Positions 1 to 8,294 of a stretch of 52,178 bases of DNA are shown piece after piece. Every line of letters starts with the position of its first letter. The first letter of the stretch is position 1. Location of the stretch: NCBI GenBank assembly GCA_013821605.1, contig JACDGP010000024.1, positions 1-52,178 on the forward strand, in the 5' to 3' direction. The position numbers and the translations under genes were made by a program. Under the pieces are notes generated by a model that ran no database searches, was not told where the DNA came from, and saw nothing but the letters and a program-made list of their open reading frames with translations. Source of the DNA: Herpetosiphonaceae bacterium. Lineage in GTDB: Bacteria > Chloroflexota > Chloroflexia > Chloroflexales > Kallotenuaceae.

Positions 1-132
1 ACGTTCGCACGTCCCGCACTAAAAGATGATGGAACGCAGACGTTTTGTCAAGCCCGAGAGTACGAGGGAATTCTGCAAAGCTCTCGGAAGGGGTTTGAAA
101 CGCGGGCGCGGATGCTTTTGTCGGGCCGAATT

Positions 133-141
133 TGCTACAAT
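133..141 (+). promoter_or_regulatory. Putative extended -10 promoter upstream of antitoxin remnant
   Basis: The sequence TGC-TACAAT (133-141) is an extended -10 element. No convincing -35 hexamer lies at 16-18 bp upstream, which is acceptable for extended -10 promoters. Transcription would start near 148 and read into the short antitoxin-like gene at 189. Inferred from motif only. Confidence 0.3.
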
Positions 142-142
142 A

Positions 143-160
143 GCCTCAGCCTCAGCCTCA
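143..160. repeat. Three tandem copies of the hexamer GCCTCA
   Basis: GCCTCA occurs three times head to tail (143-148, 149-154, 155-160), immediately after the putative extended -10. Its role is unknown; it would fall in the 5' leader of a transcript toward the antitoxin remnant. Apart from this and the promoter-like motif I see nothing recognisable in 1-188. Confidence 0.6.
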
Positions 161-188
161 TCCTCTACCCGAGTAGTATGAGTAAGAG

Positions 189-311
189 ATGAACGCGATA
201 ACACTCAATGAAGCAAAACGTAATCTAGAGCAGCTGATTCAACAAGTGATCGCTGATGCAGAACCGACGATTGTAGTGACGGAAGCGGGTCAGACCGAAG
301 AGAAGGAATGA
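189..311 (+). pseudogene. Truncated Phd/YefM-type antitoxin (N-terminal part only)
   Basis: An ATG frame of 40 codons reads MNAITLNEAKRNLEQLIQQV followed by a stretch ending in TIVVTEAGQ. This matches the N-terminal DNA-binding start of Phd/YefM antitoxins (ITxxEA+xxLxxLI, then ITxxG+). Normal members have about 75-90 residues and continue with a VVL(V/I)P-type segment and a toxin-binding tail. Here the frame ends after a charged TEEKE tail at a TGA. No toxin gene follows: the next gene is cas6. It is best read as a decayed toxin-antitoxin remnant, although a minimal DNA-binding peptide cannot be excluded. It lies just upstream of the CRISPR operon promoter. Confidence 0.6.
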
Positions 312-331
312 GATCCGGCCTAAAACGCTAC

Positions 332-361
332 TTGCACATCCCCGTCCTCTTCGTGTAATAT
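332..361 (+). promoter_or_regulatory. Putative sigma70-type promoter of the cas6-cmr operon
   Basis: TTGCAC (332-337) and TAATAT (356-361) are separated by 18 bp. A start near 368 would leave a leader of about 35 nt before the cas6 ATG at 403, which carries a GGAG ribosome site at 391-394. The genes after cas6 are tightly packed or overlapping, so this promoter could drive the whole module to csx15. Motif-based inference. Confidence 0.45.
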
Positions 362-402
362 ATACGCCATCCTGAACACGACATCATGCTGGAGCATCCA
401 GA

Positions 403-1410
403 ATGGCCTTCCCCCAGTCATTATCAGGTGTTCAATTCAGCCTTCCCGACCTGCCGGTGTTACGCCTGCGCATGACCCTGCGCTTGCTCGAAGACACCCA
501 CCTTCCTGCCTTCAAAGGTGGCATGCTCCGCGGCGGCTTCGGCTACGCCTTTCAACGCGGCACCTGTCCTCCATCCTGCTGGGGCGCGTCCGCCACCTGT
601 TCCATACCGACGCCCTGTGCCTACCGCACCGTATTCGAGACCACCCACCCACCGGACAGCACAGCGCTCCATAATCTGCAAGATATCCCCCGCCCGTTCG
701 TCATCGAACCACCGTCAGATACACGCACCGCCTACATCGCCGGCGAAACGCTAGAGTTTGGCGTCGTCTTGCTCGGACGCGGCATCGACTATCTGCCCTA
801 CTTCATCTGGGGCTTCGAACAGCTCGGACGCATGGGCCTCGGTCAACCCCACACCCCGGCCCGCCTAGAACGCGTCGAAGCCCTCCAACCCTGGCGACCG
901 GTTGGCGACGTCATCTATCAAGATGGCTGTGTCACGCAAAACATCGACTCGCTCCCGCTCTACGACCCCTCCACCATCCTTGCCCACGCCGCCACCCTGC
1001 CCGCCGACCTGCGGCTCGTCTTGCAAACACCGCTCCGTCTCAAAACCCGGGGGGACTGGCTGCGCCGCATCGACCCGCCCGCGCTCGTCCAAGCCATCTG
1101 CTGGCGCCTCAACGCCCTGGCCACCTTTCACGGCCCCGCGCCCTGGCCGGTCGACCACCGCGCCCTCATCGAACAAGCCCGCACCATCCAAGTAACGCAC
1201 GAACAAGTCCAATGGGTCGACTGGCACCGCACCTCCACCCGCGACGAAACACCGCGCGACATGATCCTGGGCGGCATCCTCGGCAGCGCACAGCTCCACA
1301 ACGTCCCGCCCGACATCCGCACCGTGCTCGTCGCCGGCAGCCTCGTGCACGTCGGCAAAGCCTGCGTCTTCGGCCACGGCCGAATCGCCCTAGAAGTGCA
1401 AGTAATTTGA
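403..1410 (+). CDS. cas6: CRISPR pre-crRNA processing endoribonuclease Cas6
   Basis: A 335-residue RAMP protein of the Cas6 C-terminal-domain family, which cuts the CRISPR precursor RNA within each repeat to give crRNAs for the Cmr complex. A glycine-rich RAMP loop near the C terminus reads GKACVFGHGRIAL (residues 318-330). A cysteine cluster at C55, C59, C66 and C72, followed by AYRTVFE, is typical of the subfamily seen with type III systems and may bind zinc. Start at 403 is supported by GGAG eight bases upstream. It is the first gene of the module; the cas10 gene follows after 58 bp. Its codon use is strongly C-ending (GCC, CTC, CCC), unlike the cmr genes downstream. Which residues catalyse cleavage cannot be told by eye. 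The processed repeat is not in this window. Confidence 0.92.
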   Translation: MAFPQSLSGVQFSLPDLPVLRLRMTLRLLEDTHLPAFKGGMLRGGFGYAFQRGTCPPSCWGASATCSIPTPCAYRTVFETTHPPDSTALHNLQDIPRPFVIEPPSDTRTAYIAGETLEFGVVLLGRGIDYLPYFIWGFEQLGRMGLGQPHTPARLERVEALQPWRPVGDVIYQDGCVTQNIDSLPLYDPSTILAHAATLPADLRLVLQTPLRLKTRGDWLRRIDPPALVQAICWRLNALATFHGPAPWPVDHRALIEQARTIQVTHEQVQWVDWHRTSTRDETPRDMILGGILGSAQLHNVPPDIRTVLVAGSLVHVGKACVFGHGRIALEVQVI

Positions 1411-1468
1411 AACTTTTCGGGAAATTGTATCTGTATTATTGATTAGAGCAATCGAGGGAGTCGCCAAC

Positions 1469-3205
1469 ATGCCCTATCTCATGCTGGTCTCAATTGGCCC
1501 AGTTCAAGAATTCATCGCTAGTGCACGACGCAGCCGTGACTTGTGGTTTGGCTCATGGCTCCTCAGCGAATTATCAAGGGCGGCGGCCGTGTCAATTCTT
1601 GAACACACTAAACCGGCCCAGTTGATTTTCCCTGCGGTCGACAGCTTGATGGACTTAAACAATGGCGAGCTCAACGTGGCGAACAAGCTAATCGCGGTGA
1701 TCGAGCAGTCGCCCAAGGAAGTCGGGAAAGCTATTGAGGATGCGGTCTGTGCAAAGCTCATGAAGATTAAGGACGGAGCATATAGTAAACTTGATCATGC
1801 TCTCTTCGACGTTGCGACAGCGACCACGCAAGTTGCTGACTTGCTAGAATTTTTCTGGGTTGCACTTCCTTTAGGAGACTACCGCGCCACGCGCATGCAG
1901 CTTGAATCGTTACTGGCTGCCCGTAAAGCCACCCGTGAATTTAATCCTGTAACGTGGGGCAAGGCTGTTCCGAAATCATCGTTAGATGGTCAACGTGAAT
2001 CAGTGATACCAGAAAGTGCCTTTGAGAGCCTGAGTGAGCAAGTTCTGCGGCGTCGCTATGGCATACGTAAAGGCGAGCGACTCTGTGGAGTGGGTTTGCT
2101 CAAACGCCACGGCAATCGGGGCGCAGGTGACCGCTTTTTCAGTACATCACATGTGGCAGCACTGCCGTTGATCCAGCGTTTGACGAACCCTCAGGCCATT
2201 GGCACATATATCAACGAATTACGCGGACTAGATGTAGCGGAAGCAGACTTGGGCAACGTTCCGCGCCCAAGTGGACAGTGGGGCCATTACGATGGACACC
2301 TCTTATTTGAAGAACGCCTGCCAGAGTTTTTTGAAGCGCAGGATCGGGCTGGTTTAGCACAAGCCCGTAGGTCACTTAAGCATTTCCTTGATGCCGTAGC
2401 CGACGGCAAGCGGCCAGAGCCATACTATGCCTTATTATTGGCAGATGGCGACCGGATGGGCGCAACTATTGATCACCAACCCACCCTTGAGGCCCATCGT
2501 GCACTATCCCAACACCTAGTGGCCTTCGCCTCCCAAGTTCGCATGATCGTGGAAACAAGACACCAAGGATCACTAGTCTATGCTGGCGGCGACGATGTCC
2601 TGGCATTTGTCCCACTTCATACGGTCTTATCTTGTGCTAACGAACTGGCCCAGCAATTTTATCAACAGCTTTCAGGCTATACCGATGAAAATGGTCACAC
2701 ACCGACGCTATCGGTTGGGGTGGCGGTGAGTCATCATCTTGAACCACTGTCAGATGCGCTTGAGTTAGCGCGTTCTGCAGAGAAGCGAGCGAAGCGTGAC
2801 CGGAACTCATTGTCTGTAGTCGTGAGTAAACGTGGTGGCGGTGATCGAACAGTTTCTGGGGTATGGGGCACCATGGATAAACGCGTAGATACACTCATTG
2901 ATCTACATCGCCTGGATGCTGTCCCTGACAGTGCAGCCTATGAACTACGTGATCTGGCACAACGTCTCAATCAAGCTGTACTTCAACCGATGCTTCGTGC
3001 GGAGACAGTCCGCATTTTAAAGCGTAAACGTCCGGTGCATGGTCAAGTCGCCATCACTGACGAAACGCTCGAAACGCTGGGCGAAATGATCGATGCGCAA
3101 CGTGTCACAATTAGTCAGTTAGCAGACGAACTGATCGTAGCCCGTGTTTTTGCAGATGCTGCCGATCTCGCTAATCTCCCACCTCCGAGTACACGAGGAG
3201 CATGA
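1469..3205 (+). CDS. cmr2: Type III-B Cas10/Cmr2, HD-less, with intact GGDD cyclase motif
   Basis: Large subunit of the Cmr complex. When target RNA is bound, the Palm domain of such proteins polymerises ATP to cyclic oligoadenylates. The start is placed at ATG 1469, with GAGGGAG eight bases upstream, rather than the in-frame TTG at 1439. The protein of 578 residues opens directly with LVSIGPVQEFI, the usual start of the first Palm region. The roughly 200-residue N-terminal HD nuclease domain of long Cmr2 proteins (around 870 residues in Pyrococcus) is missing. The motif LLADGDRMG is followed by GGDD at residues 373-376. A cOA synthase without the ssDNase is therefore expected. The gene overlaps cmr3 by 4 bp (ATGA), indicating translational coupling. 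Confidence 0.95.
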   Translation: MPYLMLVSIGPVQEFIASARRSRDLWFGSWLLSELSRAAAVSILEHTKPAQLIFPAVDSLMDLNNGELNVANKLIAVIEQSPKEVGKAIEDAVCAKLMKIKDGAYSKLDHALFDVATATTQVADLLEFFWVALPLGDYRATRMQLESLLAARKATREFNPVTWGKAVPKSSLDGQRESVIPESAFESLSEQVLRRRYGIRKGERLCGVGLLKRHGNRGAGDRFFSTSHVAALPLIQRLTNPQAIGTYINELRGLDVAEADLGNVPRPSGQWGHYDGHLLFEERLPEFFEAQDRAGLAQARRSLKHFLDAVADGKRPEPYYALLLADGDRMGATIDHQPTLEAHRALSQHLVAFASQVRMIVETRHQGSLVYAGGDDVLAFVPLHTVLSCANELAQQFYQQLSGYTDENGHTPTLSVGVAVSHHLEPLSDALELARSAEKRAKRDRNSLSVVVSKRGGGDRTVSGVWGTMDKRVDTLIDLHRLDAVPDSAAYELRDLAQRLNQAVLQPMLRAETVRILKRKRPVHGQVAITDETLETLGEMIDAQRVTISQLADELIVARVFADAADLANLPPPSTRGA

Positions 3206-4467
3206 TGACAACTTGGATCATTGAGCCCCATGACCCATTGATCGTACGTGATGGTCGACCCTTTGGACCAATTCCGGGTGCACGCGCCTCATCCCTAGCG
3301 TTCCCTTTTCCATCAACCACGACCGGTGGTCTCCGTAATCGCGCTGGTCTCGATAGCCGTGGCGTTTTTGATCGCAGCCGAATCGATGAGGTCAAGGCAC
3401 TCGCTGTACGTGGACCACTTCTAGTCGTCCTTAACGATGCGAACGAGATCGAGAATTGCTTGTTGCCTGCTCCTGCCGATGGATTGCTCTTAGCACCGCA
3501 GCTTGCCGCTTCCAATAATTCGCAGGATACTACTACAACCAACACTGTTACGACGGATGCTAGTACCAACGAAGCTACATCGGCTATTCGTAAGCGCCTT
3601 GTGCCACTTGCTCTACCGCAGGGCGCTGAAACCAATCTACCTGGTGGTCTCGCTCCAGTTGGCCTGCTGCAGCCTGATCCACGGAAGCCTCTCAGCAACC
3701 CGCCGCATTTTTGGTACTGGGAACGGTACAAACAATGGCTGTTGAACCCTGAACTGGAGGACGCTGTGAAACTGTCCGAGCTTGGCGTACATGGACCTCT
3801 GCAAGAACAGCGTACCCATGTAAGCATTGACCCCGCAAGCCAAGCAGCCCGTGAAGGAGCACTATTTCAGACCCGTGGCCTTGAATTCACGGGATCTATA
3901 CGCGAGCGAATGGCTCTAGCTCTAATTACAGATCAGGATTCACCTGCAGTCCGTGCTGGTTTAGCACCACTAGGTGGCGAACGCCGCATCGTTGATTGGC
4001 GAGTAAGTCAATCACTTCGCCAAACTCCTCCCTTAGCATGTCCCATTGAGTTGCGCACTGCTGTCAAGGATAGCGGGTTTTGCCGTGTTCTGCTGTTGAC
4101 TCCTGCATGCTTCAGCGCCGGCTTTATGCCTGCATGGTTGTTGCGGGCATCAGATGGGTCGCAACGTACAGTGCAAGCTGTCGCGCTCCAACGTCCGCAG
4201 GTTGTTTCCGGCTGGGATTTTGCAGCCAACGGGGGTCGGGGGAGTCCCAAGCCGACACGTCGTCTAGCACCGGCTGGAACGGTCTATTTCCTAAAGCTAG
4301 CAGGCGGTCCTGAAATAATTGAGCAGTGGATCGATCAGATTTGGATGCAGTGTGTCAGCGATGATGCCCAGGATCGTCATGATGGCTTTGGCCTAGCACT
4401 GATCGGAAGCTGGGATGGGCAACTCCATCTAATGCAACAACAGGAGCAAACCGATGCGGCCAACTGA
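3202..4467 (+). CDS. cmr3: Type III-B CRISPR RAMP protein Cmr3
   Basis: A 421-residue RAMP subunit that, with Cmr2, forms the foot of the Cmr complex and recognises the crRNA 5' tag. The N terminus WIIEPHDPLIVRDGRPFG and the following PFPSTTTGGLRNRAG region are diagnostic of Cmr3. The family is usually 320-400 residues. The extra length here comes partly from an Asn/Thr-rich low-complexity loop at about residues 103-128, probably surface exposed. The start ATG overlaps the cmr2 stop; a second ATG follows directly (3205), so the exact first Met is uncertain by one codon. The 3' end overlaps cmr1 by 14 bp. Confidence 0.93.
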   Translation: MMTTWIIEPHDPLIVRDGRPFGPIPGARASSLAFPFPSTTTGGLRNRAGLDSRGVFDRSRIDEVKALAVRGPLLVVLNDANEIENCLLPAPADGLLLAPQLAASNNSQDTTTTNTVTTDASTNEATSAIRKRLVPLALPQGAETNLPGGLAPVGLLQPDPRKPLSNPPHFWYWERYKQWLLNPELEDAVKLSELGVHGPLQEQRTHVSIDPASQAAREGALFQTRGLEFTGSIRERMALALITDQDSPAVRAGLAPLGGERRIVDWRVSQSLRQTPPLACPIELRTAVKDSGFCRVLLLTPACFSAGFMPAWLLRASDGSQRTVQAVALQRPQVVSGWDFAANGGRGSPKPTRRLAPAGTVYFLKLAGGPEIIEQWIDQIWMQCVSDDAQDRHDGFGLALIGSWDGQLHLMQQQEQTDAAN

Positions 4468-5929
4468 CAAATTCCCTCCCGTTCCTGCGGTGAATTTGAG
4501 TGCCGCAAGCACAATCGTTCAGGAGCGACAATACGAACTAATTACACCATTGTGCGGGGGTGGCGTCGATCCTTTCGAGCCTGATCCTCAAACACTCATT
4601 CGCGGTACGTCGATTCGTGGGCATTTGCGTTTTTGGTGGCGTGCCTGTCGTGGGGGACAGTTTGGGCCTCATTTAGCAGATATGAAGCGGTACGAAGATG
4701 TGTTATGGGGGGCCGCAAGCACCTCTGCTCAGCCCCGACCATCACAGGTGCAGATTGTGGTTTCTAGCATCAAGCCAGGTGAGGATAGCTACCCGTTCGT
4801 CATTCAACCGAATCAGCAAGGCCGCCGAGTTGTGAGGGCGAACAATAATGTCGCCCCTGCATATGCTGCTTTTCCTCTCCAACCAACTCAAGAAGAGGTC
4901 CAGGCAGACGTGGAAACCAAAAGGGTTAAGGCTGGAGTTGAGTTTACGCTGCGTATATTGTTTCCTGAAAACATTAAGCTCGAAAATACGAAATGGGACA
5001 TACAGCCAGAGATTGCAGCTGCGCTCTGGTGCTGGGAAACATTCGGTGGACTGGGGGCACGCACTCGGCGCGGCTTTGGTGCACTCCGACTTCTTGCTGT
5101 GCAGCAGGGACCGGATAAGAAGCCAGTCCCGCTTGATATGCCGCCCGCTGACCAGCAGCAAGCACACGCTTGGATCAGGCAACACCTTCAAGCGCATCAG
5201 CAGAGCAGTTTCACTCAAGAACAAACATGGCCTAATGCTGTACCACATCTCGATCCTCTGCTTGATACCGATACACTCAGAGTCACAGCTGTTTCCAATC
5301 AAACCAACCAAAAACCCTCACGCCTTGCATTTGAACGCTGGAACGATTTGATTGAAGGACTCAAAGCGTTTCGCCAACAGCGGCGCGAGATTCCCGGTGG
5401 GCCGGGGATCCCTCGTCAAATTGGACGTAACCACTGGCCCGAGCCTGACTCAATCCGCATGTGGACACGACAGCATCTCCACCCGCGCCATGCCCAGCCT
5501 GTCTCATTGGATCCCAATTTCCCCGTAGGAACGTTTCCTCGAGCAGTCTTTGGACTACCGATTGAAACTCAATTCAAAGACCGGAACAGGCACAACCTTA
5601 ACGCTCCACATGCCGATCCCCGCAAAACTGTGCTGCAGCTTAAGCAGAGAGAGCGCCTCGCCAGCCCCCTTATTTTGCGCCCGTTAACCTGCGCTGGTGG
5701 TAAGGCCGTTGGGCTAGCGTTGCTGCTGAAAGGCTGTACAGTACAGGATGCTGTACAAGCGGGTGATACTCTGCAGCTCAAGACCAGGGATGGTGCGCGC
5801 GCCGAATGGACTGTGACATCAGACCTTACTCCCGCCGCATCCTTAGCTATATCGACGAAAGATGGACATACCTCCTTGCTCGGAGGAGAAACCAATATCC
5901 TCAAAGCCTTTCTCGACACACTAGCGTAG
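4454..5929 (+). CDS. cmr1: Type III-B CRISPR RAMP protein Cmr1
   Basis: A 491-residue head subunit of the Cmr complex, near the crRNA 3' end and involved in target binding. The family signature RGTSIRGHLRFWWRACRGG lies at residues 50-68. A second motif, FGGLGARTRRGFGALRL, resembles the glycine-rich loop of RAMP domains, so a double-RAMP fold is expected. AGGAG precedes the ATG inside the cmr3 end, so the two genes are coupled. The protein ends 10 bp before cmr4. Nothing suggests decay. Confidence 0.93.
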   Translation: MRPTDKFPPVPAVNLSAASTIVQERQYELITPLCGGGVDPFEPDPQTLIRGTSIRGHLRFWWRACRGGQFGPHLADMKRYEDVLWGAASTSAQPRPSQVQIVVSSIKPGEDSYPFVIQPNQQGRRVVRANNNVAPAYAAFPLQPTQEEVQADVETKRVKAGVEFTLRILFPENIKLENTKWDIQPEIAAALWCWETFGGLGARTRRGFGALRLLAVQQGPDKKPVPLDMPPADQQQAHAWIRQHLQAHQQSSFTQEQTWPNAVPHLDPLLDTDTLRVTAVSNQTNQKPSRLAFERWNDLIEGLKAFRQQRREIPGGPGIPRQIGRNHWPEPDSIRMWTRQHLHPRHAQPVSLDPNFPVGTFPRAVFGLPIETQFKDRNRHNLNAPHADPRKTVLQLKQRERLASPLILRPLTCAGGKAVGLALLLKGCTVQDAVQAGDTLQLKTRDGARAEWTVTSDLTPAASLAISTKDGHTSLLGGETNILKAFLDTLA

Positions 5930-5939
5930 GAGACCGCTG

Positions 5940-6857
5940 ATGAATGCGCGCTTGTTCTTCGTACACGCCCTGTCGCCATTACATGCCGGAACCGGTCAGG
6001 GAATTGATGTGATCGATTTGCCGATTGCCCGCGAGAAGGCTACTGGTATACCCTTTTTGCCGGGGTCGTCGCTCAAGGGTCCACTCCGTGACCGTTGCAG
6101 TACAGGACAGAATAGCAACATGTGTGATCGGCTCTTTGGTCGCGCGAGTGACAATGATAGTGCGCAGAGCACTGCAGGATCGGCTCAGTTTAGCGACGCG
6201 CGGCTGTTGCTTCTACCTGTGCGGACGCTTGTTGGCACCTTCGCTTGGGTGACCTCGCCCTATGTATTGCACCGCTTTATGCGTGACGCACATGACGCCA
6301 ACATCAACAATCTTCCCCATTCTATTCCACAGCCTGTCCTGAACGCAGAATCTTCGGAAGGCATTGTGTTCGGGAACGACTCATTGATTACGATGCCTCA
6401 TGGTAACCAGCAACAGATCATTCTCGAAGACTTGGATCTTCGTTTACGAAGCATTTCAGCCGAAGATGATAATCAAAATTGGGCAGCATGGTTAGGCCGC
6501 ACCTTTTTTCCGGATTCCCCATCACTCTTCCATCGCCGCTTTTGCATTGTCCATGATACGATCTTCGATTTTTTACTGAAAACGGCCACCGAAATTACGG
6601 CCCGTATCAGTATGGAAGCAACGACCAAAACCGCGAACAACTTATGGTACGAAGAGTCCTTGCCTACAGAAAGTATCCTGACCGGCTTGATCGTATACAC
6701 GCCAGTGCGAGCGAGTGATTTATCGGATGCGCAGGTCTTCGAGACGGTCACATCCTTGATGGACCAAACCATTCAATTAGGTGGCAAAGCAACTGTGGGT
6801 CGTGGCTTGTGCCGGGTAGGAATGATCAAGGAGGCTAAGAAAGATGAAAACGCGTGA
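5940..6857 (+). CDS. cmr4: Type III-B CRISPR RAMP protein Cmr4 (target-RNA endonuclease backbone)
   Basis: A 305-residue repeated backbone subunit that cuts bound target RNA at regular 6-nt intervals. The N terminus reads HALSPLHAGTGQGIDVIDLP. The aspartate of VIDLPI is residue 26, the position of the catalytic Asp in characterised Cmr4, so slicing activity should be intact. FLPGSSLKGPLR is the conserved RAMP loop, and GGKATVGRGLCRV near the C terminus is the G-rich loop. A TAGGAGA ribosome site precedes ATG 5940. The 3' end overlaps cmr5 by 14 bp. Confidence 0.95.
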   Translation: MNARLFFVHALSPLHAGTGQGIDVIDLPIAREKATGIPFLPGSSLKGPLRDRCSTGQNSNMCDRLFGRASDNDSAQSTAGSAQFSDARLLLLPVRTLVGTFAWVTSPYVLHRFMRDAHDANINNLPHSIPQPVLNAESSEGIVFGNDSLITMPHGNQQQIILEDLDLRLRSISAEDDNQNWAAWLGRTFFPDSPSLFHRRFCIVHDTIFDFLLKTATEITARISMEATTKTANNLWYEESLPTESILTGLIVYTPVRASDLSDAQVFETVTSLMDQTIQLGGKATVGRGLCRVGMIKEAKKDENA

Positions 6858-7212
6858 TCAACGCTATGCACAGAGTGCGTGGGACCGAGTGTCACAGGTT
6901 GATCAGCCACTGCGTGACAAATACGGAGCGATGGCTCATCAACTACCGATCTTAATTCTGAGTGCGGGGCTCACCCAGGCATTGGCATTTGTAGACTCTC
7001 GCAAAGATGCTGCATGTGATGCATTGCTTGATGATGTAGCACACACGATCGGTTTGTCCAATCGTGCAACATTACGGAGCCAGAGCCATACATTAAGCCT
7101 GCAAGAATACATGTGGCTGACCCAACAAGTGCTAGCAGCTCTCCTATGGTATAAGCGATTTGCAGAATCGGTGATGAATGTTGACACACGTAAGAGCGGA
7201 GTGTTGTCATGA
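6844..7212 (+). CDS. cmr5: Type III-B CRISPR small subunit Cmr5
   Basis: A 122-residue, mostly helical small subunit that stacks along the Cmr4 filament and stabilises the complex. RYAQSAWDRV, then DKYGAMAHQLPILILSAGL and QALAFVDSR, reproduce the conserved Cmr5 core (KYGxLAHxLPxLIxxxGLxQALAF). It sits between cmr4 (14-bp overlap) and cmr6 (4-bp ATGA overlap), as expected for coupled expression in fixed stoichiometry. Confidence 0.93.
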   Translation: MKTRDQRYAQSAWDRVSQVDQPLRDKYGAMAHQLPILILSAGLTQALAFVDSRKDAACDALLDDVAHTIGLSNRATLRSQSHTLSLQEYMWLTQQVLAALLWYKRFAESVMNVDTRKSGVLS

Positions 7213-8294
7213 TTGCCCGTCGCCCAACGTTGGCAGGCGTTAGCCACTCTATGTCAACAAATGCTGGTTTGTGGCTCGATAAATACCTCAGGGAGCAACG
7301 CGAACGCGACACACACGAGCACGAGCAGGGGCAGGCGACCATACAAGCACGCCAGGAATTGATTCGTCAAGCCGTTACAATTCCAGTCCCCGAGATGTAT
7401 CCTGCCTATTATCAACGCTGGCAACAAGCATTGGTTCAGCACGGCGCACGTCCACGGTCAGCGAAGGTACAGGGCCGGATGGTCATCGGCCTGGGTGATG
7501 AGAGCGTGCTGGAAACAGCTGTAGCCTTGCATCATACCTATGGAGTACCATACATTCCTGGAAGCGCTTTAAAGGGTTTAGCAGCCAGCTTTACACAACA
7601 ACTCGAAGACAAACAGTGGCATCCGGATGGCGAAGCATACGCGATTGTGTTTGGTACGCCCGAGCAAGCTGGCTTTATCATCTTTTGGGACGCTTTGTAT
7701 GTTCCAGGCTCTGCCGTTGAGGACCAACCTCTATGTGCCGATGTGATGACCGTCCATCATCCAGAATACTATCAAAACAAGAATTCCGCTCCGGCAGATT
7801 GGGATAGTCCAACGCCAATTCCATTTTTGAGTGCGACCGGTGCCTATCTCGTTGCATTGACTGCCCAGCCCGGTCTGGAAGTATGGGTTGATGCCACATT
7901 TGAGATTCTTGGCACGGCATTGGTCAACGCGGGCATCGGTGGGAAAACTTCGAGTGGGTACGGACGATTGAGCTTAGATTTAGCTGTGGCAGATCCCGCT
8001 ACGCCTGAGCGTAGTCTTATGCTGACTCAAACATCAGGCCAGGATGCTCAAGGGCAACAATCTGTTACACCATCTAAAGGAGCTATAGTTACTGGACAAA
8101 TCACGCTGCTCCGTCATGACAAGTGGGCAGAAGTTCGGCTCAATAAGCTACCTCCGTCAGTGATTGGTCTGTTATCACCTGATCAATCATTGGGTCAAGC
8201 GTCAGGAGGCATTCGGGCACGGATTATCCGCCAGGAGCAGCAAGGTGGGGTTACCTATCTCTTACTTGAGCGAGTGAAGAAGGATCAGCTATGA
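7209..8294 (+). CDS. cmr6: Type III-B CRISPR RAMP protein Cmr6 with a C-terminal extension
   Basis: A 361-residue head subunit of the Cmr complex. YGVPYIPGSALKGLAAS (residues 111-127) is the RAMP insertion motif, and GIGGKTSSGYGRLSL (242-256) is the C-terminal glycine-rich loop where many Cmr6 proteins end. Here about 100 residues follow: a polar linker (about 258-290), then a compact beta-rich segment beginning AIVTGQITLLRHDKWAEVRL. The extension could be an extra RNA-binding (OB-like) element; this is a guess from the strand pattern only. GGAG lies upstream of the ATG, which overlaps the cmr5 stop; the 3' end overlaps the CARF gene (ATGA). Confidence 0.9.
   Translation: MIARRPTLAGVSHSMSTNAGLWLDKYLREQRERDTHEHEQGQATIQARQELIRQAVTIPVPEMYPAYYQRWQQALVQHGARPRSAKVQGRMVIGLGDESVLETAVALHHTYGVPYIPGSALKGLAASFTQQLEDKQWHPDGEAYAIVFGTPEQAGFIIFWDALYVPGSAVEDQPLCADVMTVHHPEYYQNKNSAPADWDSPTPIPFLSATGAYLVALTAQPGLEVWVDATFEILGTALVNAGIGGKTSSGYGRLSLDLAVADPATPERSLMLTQTSGQDAQGQQSVTPSKGAIVTGQITLLRHDKWAEVRLNKLPPSVIGLLSPDQSLGQASGGIRARIIRQEQQGGVTYLLLERVKKDQL

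Noticed and set aside
189-402. CreTA-like CRISPR-guarding toxin-antitoxin RNA pair
   Set aside because: No repeat-like antitoxin RNA or small toxin frame with rare codons was seen; the recognisable signal is a Phd/YefM protein fragment.
865-1377. 170-codon - strand frame within cas6
   Set aside because: Shadow of the C-ending codons of cas6; Ala/Gly/Val/Asp-rich composition without motifs.
3171-3827. 218-codon - strand frame at the cmr2/cmr3 junction
   Set aside because: Opposite a clearly conserved Cmr3 N terminus; Ser/Arg/Pro-rich composition typical of antisense frames.
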